Positions 52,996 to 62,644 of a stretch of 64,000 bases of DNA are shown in pieces; position 1 is the first letter of the stretch; every line of letters starts with the position of its first letter. Source of the DNA: Ignavibacteriota bacterium (lineage in GTDB: Bacteria > Bacteroidota > Ignavibacteria > Kapaibacteriales > UBA2268); the NCBI GenBank assembly GCA_024636855.1, contig JAGXGG010000075.1, positions 24,165 to 88,164 of the forward strand, read 5' to 3'. The notes beneath the pieces are model-generated. The model did not search any database and was not told where the DNA came from. It saw only the letters and a list, made by a program, of their open reading frames with translations. Both the position numbers and the translations under genes were made by a program.

Positions 52996-53475
52996 TTATT
53001 CTGTAGTTGATACTACATCAAAAGTTATTTCATTATTGATGAAATGATGGTCAGAAAGTGAATTTCCTGTTGTAACATTGTAATTCAAGAACCTTCCTAT
53101 TTGCTTTTGTTTAGTAGAATCTAGATTTGGTTTGAAGCCATAAACCCATATCTCATATTCATTATCAGGATTTATTTCTTCTATTAATTGCAAGTGAATA
53201 AATTCATATACAGGATTTTCAGTATCGTGTTTACTCGGAACTACATTACCAACATAAGAAAAGAAGTCCTTAAATGAATAAGGAGTTACTAAACTTGTGT
53301 CCAAAAGTTCAATTTTCAAAGTATCTGTATCCTTTAAGTATCTGCCTTCCTGTAGATTGGTTTTATAATCAATTTCCTGAGGAGGGTTTATCGGTACTTC
53401 TACAAATTTAACAGGTGTATCCCTGCATGAGGTTATTAAGATAAATAAGCTGACTAATATTAATAGTTTTTTCAT
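52996..53475 (-). CDS. Lipoprotein, paralogue of the next gene
   Basis: 159 residues with lipobox LFILITSC. The body has DTDTLKIELLDTSLVTPYSF and NEYEIWVYGFKPNLDSTKQK, both matched in the upstream gene (DNDTLKIEILDSNVV; SEFWVFGFQANIDSNRR). The two are tandem duplicates of identical length, 26 bases apart, and both end in a SSTE/STTE tail. Family and function unknown. Confidence 0.75.
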   Translation of the reverse strand: MKKLLILVSLFILITSCRDTPVKFVEVPINPPQEIDYKTNLQEGRYLKDTDTLKIELLDTSLVTPYSFKDFFSYVGNVVPSKHDTENPVYEFIHLQLIEEINPDNEYEIWVYGFKPNLDSTKQKQIGRFLNYNVTTGNSLSDHHFINNEITFDVVSTTE

Positions 53476-53501
53476 ATTCTATTATTGTTTGTTTTTATTA
53501 T

Positions 53502-53981
53502 CTATTCTGTTGATGACTCTACATATACTACAAAGTTTTTATCATAATAGTACGGGCTCAAATTAGAATATTCCAAATCCATATAATAAAAGTCAAATCT
53601 AGAATTAATAAATCTTCTATTCGAGTCTATGTTTGCTTGAAATCCAAAAACCCAAAACTCACTTGTTTTTTCTGGGTTTCTTTCTATTGATAGATCAGAA
53701 GTTATTGTTTCATAAACCCAATGGCTCTCACTATCACCTTCGTCCGAGAGTTGTGCAGTTACCTTAAGGATGTCTACAAAATCCACTATTTGATTGACGA
53801 CATTTGAATCTAGAATTTCGATTTTAAGAGTATCATTGTCTCTAATGAATATATTTCGGTTAAAGGGATAAGTCTCTATATATTGATACTTGTCCACTCC
53901 AACTTCGATTATCTTTGTTGGATTATCTTCACAAGAGGAAAATAGGATTAAACTTAAAAGTATAAAAAAAGTATTTTTCAT
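53502..53981 (-). CDS. Lipoprotein, paralogue of the previous gene
   Basis: 159 residues with lipobox LILFSSC and then EDNPTKIIEVGVDKYQYIET. It shares the same plan as the 52996-53475 gene, with overall modest identity, so the duplication is old. No known motif. The 176-base gap to the TSUP gene holds both divergent promoters. Confidence 0.75.
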   Translation of the reverse strand: MKNTFFILLSLILFSSCEDNPTKIIEVGVDKYQYIETYPFNRNIFIRDNDTLKIEILDSNVVNQIVDFVDILKVTAQLSDEGDSESHWVYETITSDLSIERNPEKTSEFWVFGFQANIDSNRRFINSRFDFYYMDLEYSNLSPYYYDKNFVVYVESSTE

Positions 53982-54157
53982 ATTGAATTACTATAAGTTT
54001 TTTGTCTAATAACTTAAACTATAATATTAATGTTATATCTATTTTAATCGAATATACAAAAATTTGTAACAAAGCCAATGCAAATCAATCTTGATTGTTA
54101 GTTCTAAATATAAATCAGTAATTTTGTCAAATCATCAATATACTTTACACCATCCTT

Positions 54158-54982
54158 ATGCACGTGGAAATACTAACTTCCTTACTTTTAGTTATAGTTA
54201 GCATACTTATTAGTCTTTATGGCTCATTGGTTGGTTTTGGCGGTGGTATATTCATAGTTCCGATACTAATTACATTTTTTGGATTTGACTTCGGAACTGC
54301 TGTTGGTACTACTATGGCATCGCTTATTCCTTCAGCATTTATATCTACTTTTCTGAATAGGAAAAATAAGAATGTTGATTTTAAGATGGGAACGCTATTA
54401 GAAATACCAACAATGGTAGGGGTAATATTTGGTAGCTTGCTTATCTCTTTCATTTCTGTCAATAGTTTGAAGGTTATATTTGTTGTCTTCATATTTATAT
54501 TAGGGTTATCATTTTTTATTAAACTCGGATCAAAAAATAGTAATCTTGATTTATTCAACAAACTAAATAAACTAAAACCAAGCTTTATAATAAAGAATAG
54601 AAATCACTCGGTTGTATATAGAGCAAGTCTTTTTATGTTGTTATTCTTTGGCTTACTATCAGGTACATTAGCCGGACTATTTGGTATGGGTGGTGGATTT
54701 ATGAAAACACCAATTATGATAAAAGTATTCAAAATCCCAGCTAAGATTGCTACAGCAACGGCTTTGTTTATGATATTGGTTACTAGTATTACAGGCTCTG
54801 TAAGCCACTATATGCAGGGGCATATCCATTTATCAAAAACAACACCTGTGATAATTGGTTTTGCTATAGGAGCTTTAATAGGGCATAAGGTTAATACACA
54901 TATCAAATCTACAAAGCTAGAAAAACTAATAGGTTTAGCTCTAATCTTAGCTTCTATGACTATGCTTGTTAACCTATTATAG
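54158..54982 (+). CDS. TSUP (TauE/SafE) family transporter
   Basis: 274 residues with about eight membrane spans. Family marks are SLYGSLVGFGGGIFIVPILI (about 20-39) and its second-half counterpart GTLAGLFGMGGGFMKTPIMI (about 172-191), the repeat of the internal duplication, plus FGTAVGTTMASLIPSAF. Known: members move sulfite, sulfoacetate or similar anions across the inner membrane. The substrate is unknown. It is a single gene. Confidence 0.92.
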   Translation: MHVEILTSLLLVIVSILISLYGSLVGFGGGIFIVPILITFFGFDFGTAVGTTMASLIPSAFISTFLNRKNKNVDFKMGTLLEIPTMVGVIFGSLLISFISVNSLKVIFVVFIFILGLSFFIKLGSKNSNLDLFNKLNKLKPSFIIKNRNHSVVYRASLFMLLFFGLLSGTLAGLFGMGGGFMKTPIMIKVFKIPAKIATATALFMILVTSITGSVSHYMQGHIHLSKTTPVIIGFAIGALIGHKVNTHIKSTKLEKLIGLALILASMTMLVNLL

Positions 54983-55072
54983 ATAGTGATTAATATCCAT
55001 ATAAACTTTTGAATTCAATCATTCGTCTTTTGTAGCAAAACAAAAAACACAAGACCTTATAAAATTATTTCT

Positions 55073-55080
55073 TATTTTTG
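55073..55080 (+). promoter_or_regulatory. Bacteroidota-type -7 box before purF
   Basis: TATTTTTG matches TAnnTTTG and lies 33 bases before the purF ATG. Confidence 0.45.
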
Positions 55081-55112
55081 AATTCGTTAAATAATTAAAT
55101 CCCCCTTAGTTT

Positions 55113-57011
55113 ATGAGCGATCCGATAAAGCACGAATGTGGTATAGTTCTACTTAGATTATTGAAGCCAATGTCATACTATATTGAAAAATATGGCAGTC
55201 CTTTCTACGGCATCAACAAAATGTATTTACTTATGCAAAAACAGCATAACCGTGGTCAAGACGGTGCTGGATTTCTTAGCATAAAATTTGACCCTGAACC
55301 GGGCAGTCCTTATATATTTCGCCGCCGTTCAGTTGAAAATCAACCTATACAAGATATCTTCGGTCAAATATCTCGGAAGATAAATAAGAAAATGAGAAAT
55401 AATCCAGAGTATAAGAATAATCTGGAACTAGCTGCTGAAGAGCTCCCTTATGTTGGTAATGTCTATTTAGGACATCTACGCTACGGTACATATGGGAAAA
55501 ATAAAATAGAAAATTGTCACCCTTTCCTTCGCTCTAATAATTGGATGCATAAAAATCTGATTATTGCAGGGAATTTCAATATGACGAATGTCGATGAGCT
55601 TTTTGACACATTAATTAACCTCGGTCAACACCCCAAAGAGAAAGCTGATACTGTTACTATACTAGAAAGAACTGGTCACTTTCTTGATGAAGAAGTAAAC
55701 AAAGTTTGGTACGATCTAAAGAGTAAAGGTATTTCTAAAAAAGATGCATCACCTCTCATAATGGATAACTTAGACGTTGTTAATATGCTTCGTCGCTCTG
55801 CCAAAAAGTGGGATGGTGGATATACTATAGCTGGAATGATAGGGCATGGTGATTCATTTGTACTAAGAGATCCAAATGGTATTCGTCCATGTTTTTATTA
55901 TATAGATGATGAAATAGCAGTAGTTACTTCCGAAAGACCAGTTATACAAACAGCTTTCAAAGTAGATACAGAAGATGTAAAAGAGCTTGATCCCGGTCAT
56001 GCTATTATTATAAAGAAAGACGGACGAATTTCATTCGAAGAAATCCGTGAACCGGGTGAAAAATTATCTTGCTCATTTGAAAGAATATATTTTTCTCGTG
56101 GGAACGATGCTGATATATATAATGAGAGATTAGAGTTAGGTAGACAAGTAACTAAACAAGTAATTCACTCTATTGCTGGTGATTTGGATAATACAGTATT
56201 CTCGTTCATTCCGAATACAGCTGAAGTAGCTTTCTATGGGCTTCTCAAAGGAATGGAAGATTACCAAAAACGTATTCAGATAGATGAGATAAAGGACAGA
56301 AATGGTACTCTATCTTATGAAGAATTAAGTAAAATACTAGAAAGACGAGTTAGACTAGAGAAAATAGCTATCAAAGATGCTAAGCTTCGTACATTCATAA
56401 CTGAAGACAGCTCAAGAGATGATTTGGTTTCACATATATATGATGTCACTTATGGCAAAGTAAAGCCAACAGACACCCTTGTCGTACTAGATGATAGTAT
56501 CGTCCGTGGCACTACTCTCCAAAAGAGTATTATCAGGATATTAGACACCTTGAAGCCAAAGAAAATAATAGTAGTTTCTTCTGCACCACAGATTCGTTAC
56601 CCTGATTGTTATGGTATTGACATGGCAAAGCTTGGTGATTTTATTGCCTTCAAAGCTGCAATTGAACTACTAAAAGAGCAAGGGAAAGAAGCAGTTATTG
56701 ATGAAGTTTATGAGAAATGTAAGGCTTCAGTTACTCTTCCTGAGTATGATGGCATCAATTACGTGAAAGGCATTTATGACCTATTTACTTATGAAGAAGT
56801 ATCAAACAAAGTGGCTCAGCTAATACGCGAAGAAACAATTAATGCAGAAGTAGAAGTCATCTTCCAGACTGTTGACCATTTACATATTGCTTGCCCAAAT
56901 CATAAAGGTGATTGGTATTTCACTGGGAACTACCCTACAGAAAGCGGAATGAGAGTAGTTAATCGTGCATTTATCAATTATTACGAAGGGAAAAACGTAA
57001 GAGCATACTAA
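55113..57011 (+). CDS. purF: Amidophosphoribosyltransferase, long form
   Basis: 632 residues, longer than the ca. 500 of E. coli PurF but like long Bacteroidota forms. It makes 5-phosphoribosylamine from PRPP and glutamine, the first step of purine synthesis. The N-terminal glutaminase starts MSDPIKHECGIV; Cys9 would be the nucleophile after removal of a short propeptide. Other marks: QKQHNRGQDGAGF, VYLGHLRYGTYGK, LRDPNGIRPC, SCSFERIYFSRGND, and the PRPP loop VVLDDSIVRGTTLQKSI followed by SSAPQIRYPDCYGIDM. It heads an operon with yraN, whose ATG shares a base with its stop. Its substrate comes from Prs. Confidence 0.93.
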   Translation: MSDPIKHECGIVLLRLLKPMSYYIEKYGSPFYGINKMYLLMQKQHNRGQDGAGFLSIKFDPEPGSPYIFRRRSVENQPIQDIFGQISRKINKKMRNNPEYKNNLELAAEELPYVGNVYLGHLRYGTYGKNKIENCHPFLRSNNWMHKNLIIAGNFNMTNVDELFDTLINLGQHPKEKADTVTILERTGHFLDEEVNKVWYDLKSKGISKKDASPLIMDNLDVVNMLRRSAKKWDGGYTIAGMIGHGDSFVLRDPNGIRPCFYYIDDEIAVVTSERPVIQTAFKVDTEDVKELDPGHAIIIKKDGRISFEEIREPGEKLSCSFERIYFSRGNDADIYNERLELGRQVTKQVIHSIAGDLDNTVFSFIPNTAEVAFYGLLKGMEDYQKRIQIDEIKDRNGTLSYEELSKILERRVRLEKIAIKDAKLRTFITEDSSRDDLVSHIYDVTYGKVKPTDTLVVLDDSIVRGTTLQKSIIRILDTLKPKKIIVVSSAPQIRYPDCYGIDMAKLGDFIAFKAAIELLKEQGKEAVIDEVYEKCKASVTLPEYDGINYVKGIYDLFTYEEVSNKVAQLIREETINAEVEVIFQTVDHLHIACPNHKGDWYFTGNYPTESGMRVVNRAFINYYEGKNVRAY

Positions 57012-57364
57012 TGGACAATACTCAAGTTGGACATAATTTTGAAAAATTGGCCGAAGATTATCTAATCAAAAAAGGCTATAAGATTATAAAAAGAAACTTT
57101 CATTATGGAAAGCTTGGGGAAATAGACATAGTTGCAGAAATAAATAATATTCTTGTCTTTTGTGAAGTAAAAGGAAGGAATAATAATAACTTTGGGACAG
57201 CTATTGAGTCAGTGTCTTACGGCAAGCAAATGAAACTTAGAAAGGCTGCCGAGGGTTATTTGAATATCAATAAAATAACTGACAAAGATTGCCGTATGGA
57301 CTTAGTAGCAATAGATATAATTGCTGGAAAACCACAAATCACACATTTAGAAAATGCGTTTTAA
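57011..57364 (+). CDS. yraN: YraN/UPF0102 family protein
   Basis: 117 residues with the endonuclease-like core: GHNFEKLAEDYLIKKGYKII, then KLGEIDIVAEINNILVFCEV and K, where the E..D...EVK residues fit the PD-(D/E)XK fold. Known: linked to DNA processing but not settled. It overlaps purF by one base (TAATG) and the barrel gene by 11. Confidence 0.92.
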   Translation: MDNTQVGHNFEKLAEDYLIKKGYKIIKRNFHYGKLGEIDIVAEINNILVFCEVKGRNNNNFGTAIESVSYGKQMKLRKAAEGYLNINKITDKDCRMDLVAIDIIAGKPQITHLENAF

Positions 57365-57923
57365 ATTTCTAATATTGACAATATTCCTCCTGACTATAAG
57401 TACTACTTGGGCCAGTAAATATCCACATCATCAACTTGGTATTAGCTACTCAACCATTTCAGGGACAGGTCTTGGCTACGTTATAGAACTCGACAGACAC
57501 AATGCATTCCAATTCACAGTGATGCCTTATTACACTGGTAGCAACGCTGAAAATAATCTTAACCTAACCGTTATCACAGGTGTAGAGTATCAGAAAACAA
57601 TTTATAGGAATTCAGAACACAAAGTTTACGGGTTCGCCGCTGCTAGTTTATGGTATTTTGAGAAGAATAGTGTGACATACATTAATCCAGGTACAGATTT
57701 CGAGAAACAAATAAATCTATATGATAAAGATGTCTTTCATAACTTAGGGTTAGGTGTCGGTTACAACTATATATTGAATGAGGCAGTTTCATTCAATATG
57801 AATCTCGGTTTGCAATACCAAACAACTTCTAATGACTCGTATCACAACTACCTAGAGAGAACCAATGGTAAAGAGTCATTTATCGGACTTGGTGGTGGAG
57901 TTGGTATCCTTTTTCATCTCTGA
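57354..57923 (+). CDS. Outer-membrane beta-barrel protein
   Basis: 189 residues: signal peptide (FKFLILTIFLLTISTTWAS), then an amphipathic beta chain (QLGISYSTISGTGLGYVIEL, HNLGLGVGYNYILNEAVSFN) ending in GVGILFHL, an aromatic-rich last strand. It is the third gene of the purF transcript and overlaps the convergent lipoprotein gene by 48 bases. Confidence 0.8.
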   Translation: MRFKFLILTIFLLTISTTWASKYPHHQLGISYSTISGTGLGYVIELDRHNAFQFTVMPYYTGSNAENNLNLTVITGVEYQKTIYRNSEHKVYGFAAASLWYFEKNSVTYINPGTDFEKQINLYDKDVFHNLGLGVGYNYILNEAVSFNMNLGLQYQTTSNDSYHNYLERTNGKESFIGLGGGVGILFHL

Positions 57924-58235
57924 TGCTTTTCTAGTCGAATCTATATTGCGAATCTCTACTTCAGTTTGAATACGTATAGAATCCAACATTTCCGCTAATC
58001 TTTTAGGCTTCTCTGAAGACATCTTTAAATAAACCTTACGAAATTCTGGTTCGCTAATATTATACTTTTCGAATACTTCGTTTACTTTAGAAGTTCCCTC
58101 TTCTCTATCTACAGTGCTTTCTCTTGCTATTAGAACTTCTTGGTAAATCTGAATGAATTTCTCATCCGTCATTTCACCTTCTTCACTACACGCAAAAACA
58201 AGCACCAAACTTAATATCATTATTATCTTTTTCAT
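57876..58235 (-). CDS. Lipoprotein, DUF4296-like
   Basis: 119 residues from the ATG at 58235 (MKKIIMILSLVLVFACSEEG, lipobox LVFAC); an ORF call from 58319 would read through non-coding DNA. The helical body FIQIYQEVLIARESTV, KYNISEPEFRKVYLKMSS and RLAEMLDSIRIQTEVEIRNI resembles DUF4296 lipoproteins of Bacteroidota. Its end overlaps the convergent barrel gene by 48 bases. A terminator hairpin lies just upstream (58271-58302), belonging to the former T9SS gene rather than to this one. Confidence 0.75.
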   Translation of the reverse strand: MKKIIMILSLVLVFACSEEGEMTDEKFIQIYQEVLIARESTVDREEGTSKVNEVFEKYNISEPEFRKVYLKMSSEKPKRLAEMLDSIRIQTEVEIRNIDSTRKASEMKKDTNSTTKSDK

Positions 58236-58270
58236 AATGCAATATATGGAAAATCTAAGAATTGAATAAT

Positions 58271-58302
58271 AAAAAAGCCGAATAGTCAAAAGACTACTCG
58301 GC
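58271..58302 (-). terminator. Terminator hairpin, left copy, arm-inverted
   Basis: GCCGAATAGTC-AAAA-GACTACTCGGC, with six T before it on the minus strand, ends the T9SS remnant at 58334. The 26-base core is the exact reverse complement of the core at 62651-62676, although the flanks of both copies are in direct orientation. Confidence 0.85.
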
Positions 58303-58333
58303 TTGTAATTATCAAACAATTATCTAAGAGTGA

Positions 58334-58423
58334 TTATCTCACAACAGATACTTGTCTAGTTTCAACTTTATCACCCATTCTCAATGTAATGAAATATTTT
58401 CCTGTGTTCAGTTTCAAGCCAAT
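58334..58423 (-). pseudogene. Remnant of a T9SS sorting domain
   Basis: Reads GLKLNTGKYFITLRMGDKVE and TRQVSVVR before a TAA at 58334, like the last 28 codons of the 62708-64000 gene (GLSSGTYYIIIQMGDKVETR, QVSVVR). Beyond about 58423 the similarity ends and the frame carries no recognised protein. The 295-base gap from 58236 to 58530 holds nothing else. Confidence 0.8.
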
Positions 58424-58530
58424 TAGTACCAATTTAGATATAAAATGTAATATTTAAATACGATAAATAGATAGAAAGAATATTTTTATATTAACTTTAT
58501 TTTTTCTAAGTTGCCATATGTTTATTATTT

Positions 58531-60447
58531 ATGGACTTAATGATGAGAAAAATCTTACTACTTTTAATTATAATTTCATACAATGCATACGGTACTGACT
58601 TAACTGTTGGCCGACTTCTAAGCCCTGAGCTTTTTGTAAATGTTTCCGAAGAATTAAGCATTAGTTATGAAATTAATAACATAAATATTCTAACTGCTGA
58701 ACAATATACTGGTCTAGTAACTATTAAAAACAACCAGACCAGTGTTACTGATTTCACATATCTTGGTGAATATACAAATCTAGAACCATTTGAAACTACA
58801 GTAATATCAGTACCTACAAAATGGATACCTACCGAAGTTGGAACTTATACAATAAGTATTATAATTGAATTTGATGATGATATTGATTTATCTAATAATA
58901 CTGAAGAATTCATAATTGAAGTTGGTAGTAGCGAATGTACCTCAGGATACGAATGGAGTGCGGGAAGGCTGGGCTTTACCATTAGAAACAATCTTCAGCA
59001 TTTTCCATATGCTCAAGATTTGGAAGGGAAAATGAAGCCTGGAGATATAATTGGTATTAACTGTCTCGTTGAGGATTTTGATGAGTTAATAGCAAATTGC
59101 GGTTGTGAAGATGGTGTAAACAGTAAATATATGGATCTATTTCCAGATGAAGTAGTGTATAGCTGGTCGTTAGTAGGAGAAGGGAAGTTGATACAGCCAG
59201 ATGTTGGAGAAAAGAATACAGTATTTTACAAGATACCAGTTTGTCCTTCAAATGCAGTTGGTTCTGAAGAAACTATAACTGCAGAAATTCAATTAACTGT
59301 AAAGAATAAAGATACAGGTTTAAAGCCAGACAAGCCGATTTCTGGAAAAGTGATTTTAACAATCGCTTACTGCCCGGAAAGAGTTACTCCTGAAAATGGA
59401 GAAGTTAGCTGGGATCCAACAGCTATGAAAATTACTGCTGTAATCCTACCACTCGAAAGTAATGAAGGTTCTCTTCTTACAGATTCTGACAATGGAAATT
59501 GTGAGCCGCAACCACTGACGTATGATAAATATACTCCAATAAAAATTGTCAATAATATTACTGAAACTATTGTTGAAGGTGTTTGCCCTGATTATGCAGT
59601 AATACTATCTGCACTTGCTACTGACGACGACCAAGTAATTATTGAATGTACTCCTGAGTTAGAATCCCCTGTATGTACAGAAAAATCAAATAAAACGATT
59701 ATAAGTAAGGATAAATTAGAATATAAATGGACGGTTGATTCTGGGAAAGGTGAATTCCCAATAGGTAATATTGGTTCATCTGTTATTTTTAGAAAATCTC
59801 AGTCGGGAGATGCAAATATAACTTGTGAAATCTGGAATGCCTTTTCTAAAGTTGAAGATTCTAAAGTAACTATTAAATATAAAGTAACTAAAGCCAAAAA
59901 GCCAAAGGCATTTGTTGGACTAGGTGATGATGAGGATAATGCTAATTTCGTTAAGCTATATCATGAAATAGTAAACGATGCAGATGATATATATGGAGGA
60001 AGAAGTTCACCTTTTTATGAAGTTGTCACATCAATGAAAGATAAATATACTGCTGCAGGTTATGATGTAACGTTTGCTGAATATACTTCAAACTCTCAAT
60101 TGTATGATGTCCTTAGAGATCCATGTTACCAGGCGTTTTGTATAGTAAGTCATGGGACTGGGGGTAATGTTCTATTATCAGGCGGCACTTCAAAAAATTA
60201 TTTAGATGAATTCACTAGTTTTATGGCTCGAAAAGAAAATGAAGCCATTTGGGGATGTCGTAGAAACCCTTCAATTCGTGATGTTCAACTATTAGCTTGT
60301 AATGCACTTGATTCAGATTGGGGTATTGCGTTCAACTGTAATGCTAGAATACATGGCTATAAGGAAACTAAATTCTTAGCTACTCTCAGATTTTATGCAT
60401 ATTTTCAGTTTAAACCATTACCTCCATTAACACTTGCATTACCATAA
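58531..60447 (+). CDS. Secreted caspase-like (clan CD) protein with Ig-like N-terminus
   Basis: 638 residues. Signal peptide (LLLLIIISYNAYG), then a CARDB/Ig-like domain (about 25-135; EVGTYTISIIIEFDDDIDLS) and a long beta-rich region with paired Cys (FDELIANCGCED, SPVCTEKSN). The C-terminal part (about 475-615) has a caspase/CHAT-like pattern: a first strand AFVGLGDDEDNAN, a loop, then YQAFCIVSHGTGGNVLLSG with a catalytic-type His, and DVQLLACNALDSDW with a Cys. Spacing of His and Cys fits clan CD. No T9SS domain of its own is seen. It overlaps nothing and runs 16 bases before the propeller gene, so they form an operon. Protease activity is inference. Confidence 0.6.
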   Translation: MDLMMRKILLLLIIISYNAYGTDLTVGRLLSPELFVNVSEELSISYEINNINILTAEQYTGLVTIKNNQTSVTDFTYLGEYTNLEPFETTVISVPTKWIPTEVGTYTISIIIEFDDDIDLSNNTEEFIIEVGSSECTSGYEWSAGRLGFTIRNNLQHFPYAQDLEGKMKPGDIIGINCLVEDFDELIANCGCEDGVNSKYMDLFPDEVVYSWSLVGEGKLIQPDVGEKNTVFYKIPVCPSNAVGSEETITAEIQLTVKNKDTGLKPDKPISGKVILTIAYCPERVTPENGEVSWDPTAMKITAVILPLESNEGSLLTDSDNGNCEPQPLTYDKYTPIKIVNNITETIVEGVCPDYAVILSALATDDDQVIIECTPELESPVCTEKSNKTIISKDKLEYKWTVDSGKGEFPIGNIGSSVIFRKSQSGDANITCEIWNAFSKVEDSKVTIKYKVTKAKKPKAFVGLGDDEDNANFVKLYHEIVNDADDIYGGRSSPFYEVVTSMKDKYTAAGYDVTFAEYTSNSQLYDVLRDPCYQAFCIVSHGTGGNVLLSGGTSKNYLDEFTSFMARKENEAIWGCRRNPSIRDVQLLACNALDSDWGIAFNCNARIHGYKETKFLATLRFYAYFQFKPLPPLTLALP

Positions 60448-60463
60448 AACAGGATTAACTATT

Positions 60464-62620
60464 ATGAAAAAATATAAAAATATGAATACTAAAAATTTTT
60501 CAGCAATTCCTTTTGTTGTAACTCCTGTAACTGCGTCAAAGACTAATTTCAAGAAAGTCTCAATTTCTTCTTTCTTATTAATAGTAATAATTCAGTTCTC
60601 TTTAAATGTATCAATTCTTAACTCACAAGCAGTTGAACTTATTTCACCAACTATTTATGGAATAAAGAATTTGACTGATATTGAAAAATCAGGCAACAAA
60701 ATATTTGTTTCAGGTGATGAAGGTTTGTTATTGACGCTAGACCTAGTGAGTAATTCAGTTGAAAAAATTGAATTAGATATTGATAATGCAATGATTCAGG
60801 ACATTACTTTTAATTCTCAGGGTAATGGTGTAGCAATTTGCACTAAAGGTATCGTTCTATTTTCTTCAAATAATGGTCAAAATTGGTCAAAAAAGTTAGT
60901 GGATTCAACTGATTTTTTAACTAGTGTAAATTATATATCAGAAGAATTTGTTATAATTACCGCAATGAATGGTACAATTTACAAATCCATGGACTCCGGA
61001 AAGAATTGGGATAGAGTAACTCTGAATACTGTTATTAACTTAAGGGCATCTATAGAAATTAACGGAAGTTTAATTCTGTGCGGTGATAATGGGCTAATAG
61101 CCAAATCAACAGACAATGGGAATACTTGGAGCATCTCATCAAAATCCTATCTGGGGAATATTCTGTCAATAAACACTGTTGGAAATACACTTATAATAGG
61201 TGCAAATGACGGCATTTACTATTCAGAAGATGCAGGAAATACTTGGGTAAGATCAATTCAACAGGAAGGGGTGAGAGCAAAGAATTTAATCACTTTTGGA
61301 TCGAGAACTTATGCAACTTCTGACTCTGGAAATATATTTGTTTCTGTTGACGAAGGAAAGAACTGGGTATTCAAATCATCGTCGGACATAACTATTAATG
61401 GGATGTTGATGTTATCCGAGGATTCCTGGCTAACAATTGGCGATTATACGAAATTAGAAGTAACAATGGATGGTGGTAAAAACTATTCAGATATATTATC
61501 AAATACCAATAGAAATTTTGTCTCAGCAAATTACCTGAGTGACGGTTCGGCTTTTATACTTTCGACAGCTGGTGAAGCTAATAGCTTGGCTACAGATGAG
61601 TTGTCACATTTATCAAAACTTCCATCCGGCTTCTATCGCACAAGTCAAACAGTAGGAGATGAAATATACGTATTAGATGAAACAGGAATAATATATATAT
61701 CATCTGACAATGGGTTAACTTGGGAACTAAAAGCACAAATTGAAGACAACCAAATTTATAATGATTTTTTTATAGTTGATGATATTATATTCGCCACTAG
61801 TACTAAAGGCGATGTATTGAAATATGATAAAAACGAATTGACAACGGTCAAAGTACTAGATTCTTTAAATCTGACTACAATCCGCTTTTTTGATATAAAT
61901 AACGGTTTTGTTTGTGGAAGTCTTGGTAAAATCTATTTTACAACAAATTCTGGAAGCTCTTGGACAGCAGCATCTACTCCATCTACTAGTATGATAACTG
62001 ATGGGGTTGTCTTAAATTCCGATGTAGCATTTATCAGTAGTTATAAAGGTTACTTTTTTAATACAACAGATAGAGGTGAAACTTGGATGAAAACTTCTGA
62101 TGACTCTGTTAACGATAGAATCTTATCAATTGATATTCATCAAGATATGTTGCTGGGTATAGCAGGTACAGCTTCAGGAAAACTTCTATATACCAATGAC
62201 GCTTTTAGAACCTGGAACTCAATATACGATATTGGTCATTTGTTAGTTGATGTAGCCATAAATGGCAATAATGTTATAGCAATTGGACCCTATTCAATAG
62301 TCTTAACTGTTGATTTACTACAATCATCAGTTGAAGATTTCACTTATGATAATACTATCTCAGTTTATCCAAATCCAAGTAATGGTCAGTTCCATTTATC
62401 AATAACCAATAATGAGTTATTAAATGAAAAAGCATTGACAAATCCTGTAATTGAGATAGTTGATATTAATGGAAAGTTAGTTTATGAAAATATGACTCCT
62501 GAATTCAACGAAAATAATTCGATTTTGATAGATTTAGGACAAATGATTTCTGGGGTATATTTATTAACTATAAAAAGTTCGACAAAGACTTATTCTAAAA
62601 GATTGCTTTTAAATAAGTAA
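60464..62620 (+). CDS. YCF48/BNR-like beta-propeller protein with T9SS sorting domain
   Basis: 718 residues from the ATG at 60464 (MKKYKNMNTKNF); an ORF call from 60434 adds ten residues overlapping the previous gene. A signal anchor at about 45-60 (FLLIVIIQFSLNVSIL) is unusually far in. Ten or more Asp-box-like repeats follow: YKSMDSGKNWDRV, AKSTDNGNTWSIS, YYSEDAGNTWVRS, YISSDNGLTWELK, YFTTNSGSSWTAAS and FNTTDRGETWMKT. They form a beta-propeller of the YCF48/sortilin type. The end (VYPNPSNGQFHLSITNN to KTYSKRLLLNK) is a type A T9SS sorting domain. It is exported to the surface; ligand unknown. Confidence 0.88.
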   Translation: MKKYKNMNTKNFSAIPFVVTPVTASKTNFKKVSISSFLLIVIIQFSLNVSILNSQAVELISPTIYGIKNLTDIEKSGNKIFVSGDEGLLLTLDLVSNSVEKIELDIDNAMIQDITFNSQGNGVAICTKGIVLFSSNNGQNWSKKLVDSTDFLTSVNYISEEFVIITAMNGTIYKSMDSGKNWDRVTLNTVINLRASIEINGSLILCGDNGLIAKSTDNGNTWSISSKSYLGNILSINTVGNTLIIGANDGIYYSEDAGNTWVRSIQQEGVRAKNLITFGSRTYATSDSGNIFVSVDEGKNWVFKSSSDITINGMLMLSEDSWLTIGDYTKLEVTMDGGKNYSDILSNTNRNFVSANYLSDGSAFILSTAGEANSLATDELSHLSKLPSGFYRTSQTVGDEIYVLDETGIIYISSDNGLTWELKAQIEDNQIYNDFFIVDDIIFATSTKGDVLKYDKNELTTVKVLDSLNLTTIRFFDINNGFVCGSLGKIYFTTNSGSSWTAASTPSTSMITDGVVLNSDVAFISSYKGYFFNTTDRGETWMKTSDDSVNDRILSIDIHQDMLLGIAGTASGKLLYTNDAFRTWNSIYDIGHLLVDVAINGNNVIAIGPYSIVLTVDLLQSSVEDFTYDNTISVYPNPSNGQFHLSITNNELLNEKALTNPVIEIVDINGKLVYENMTPEFNENNSILIDLGQMISGVYLLTIKSSTKTYSKRLLLNK

Positions 62621-62644
62621 TTTGGAGTTGAGATTCAGACTATA

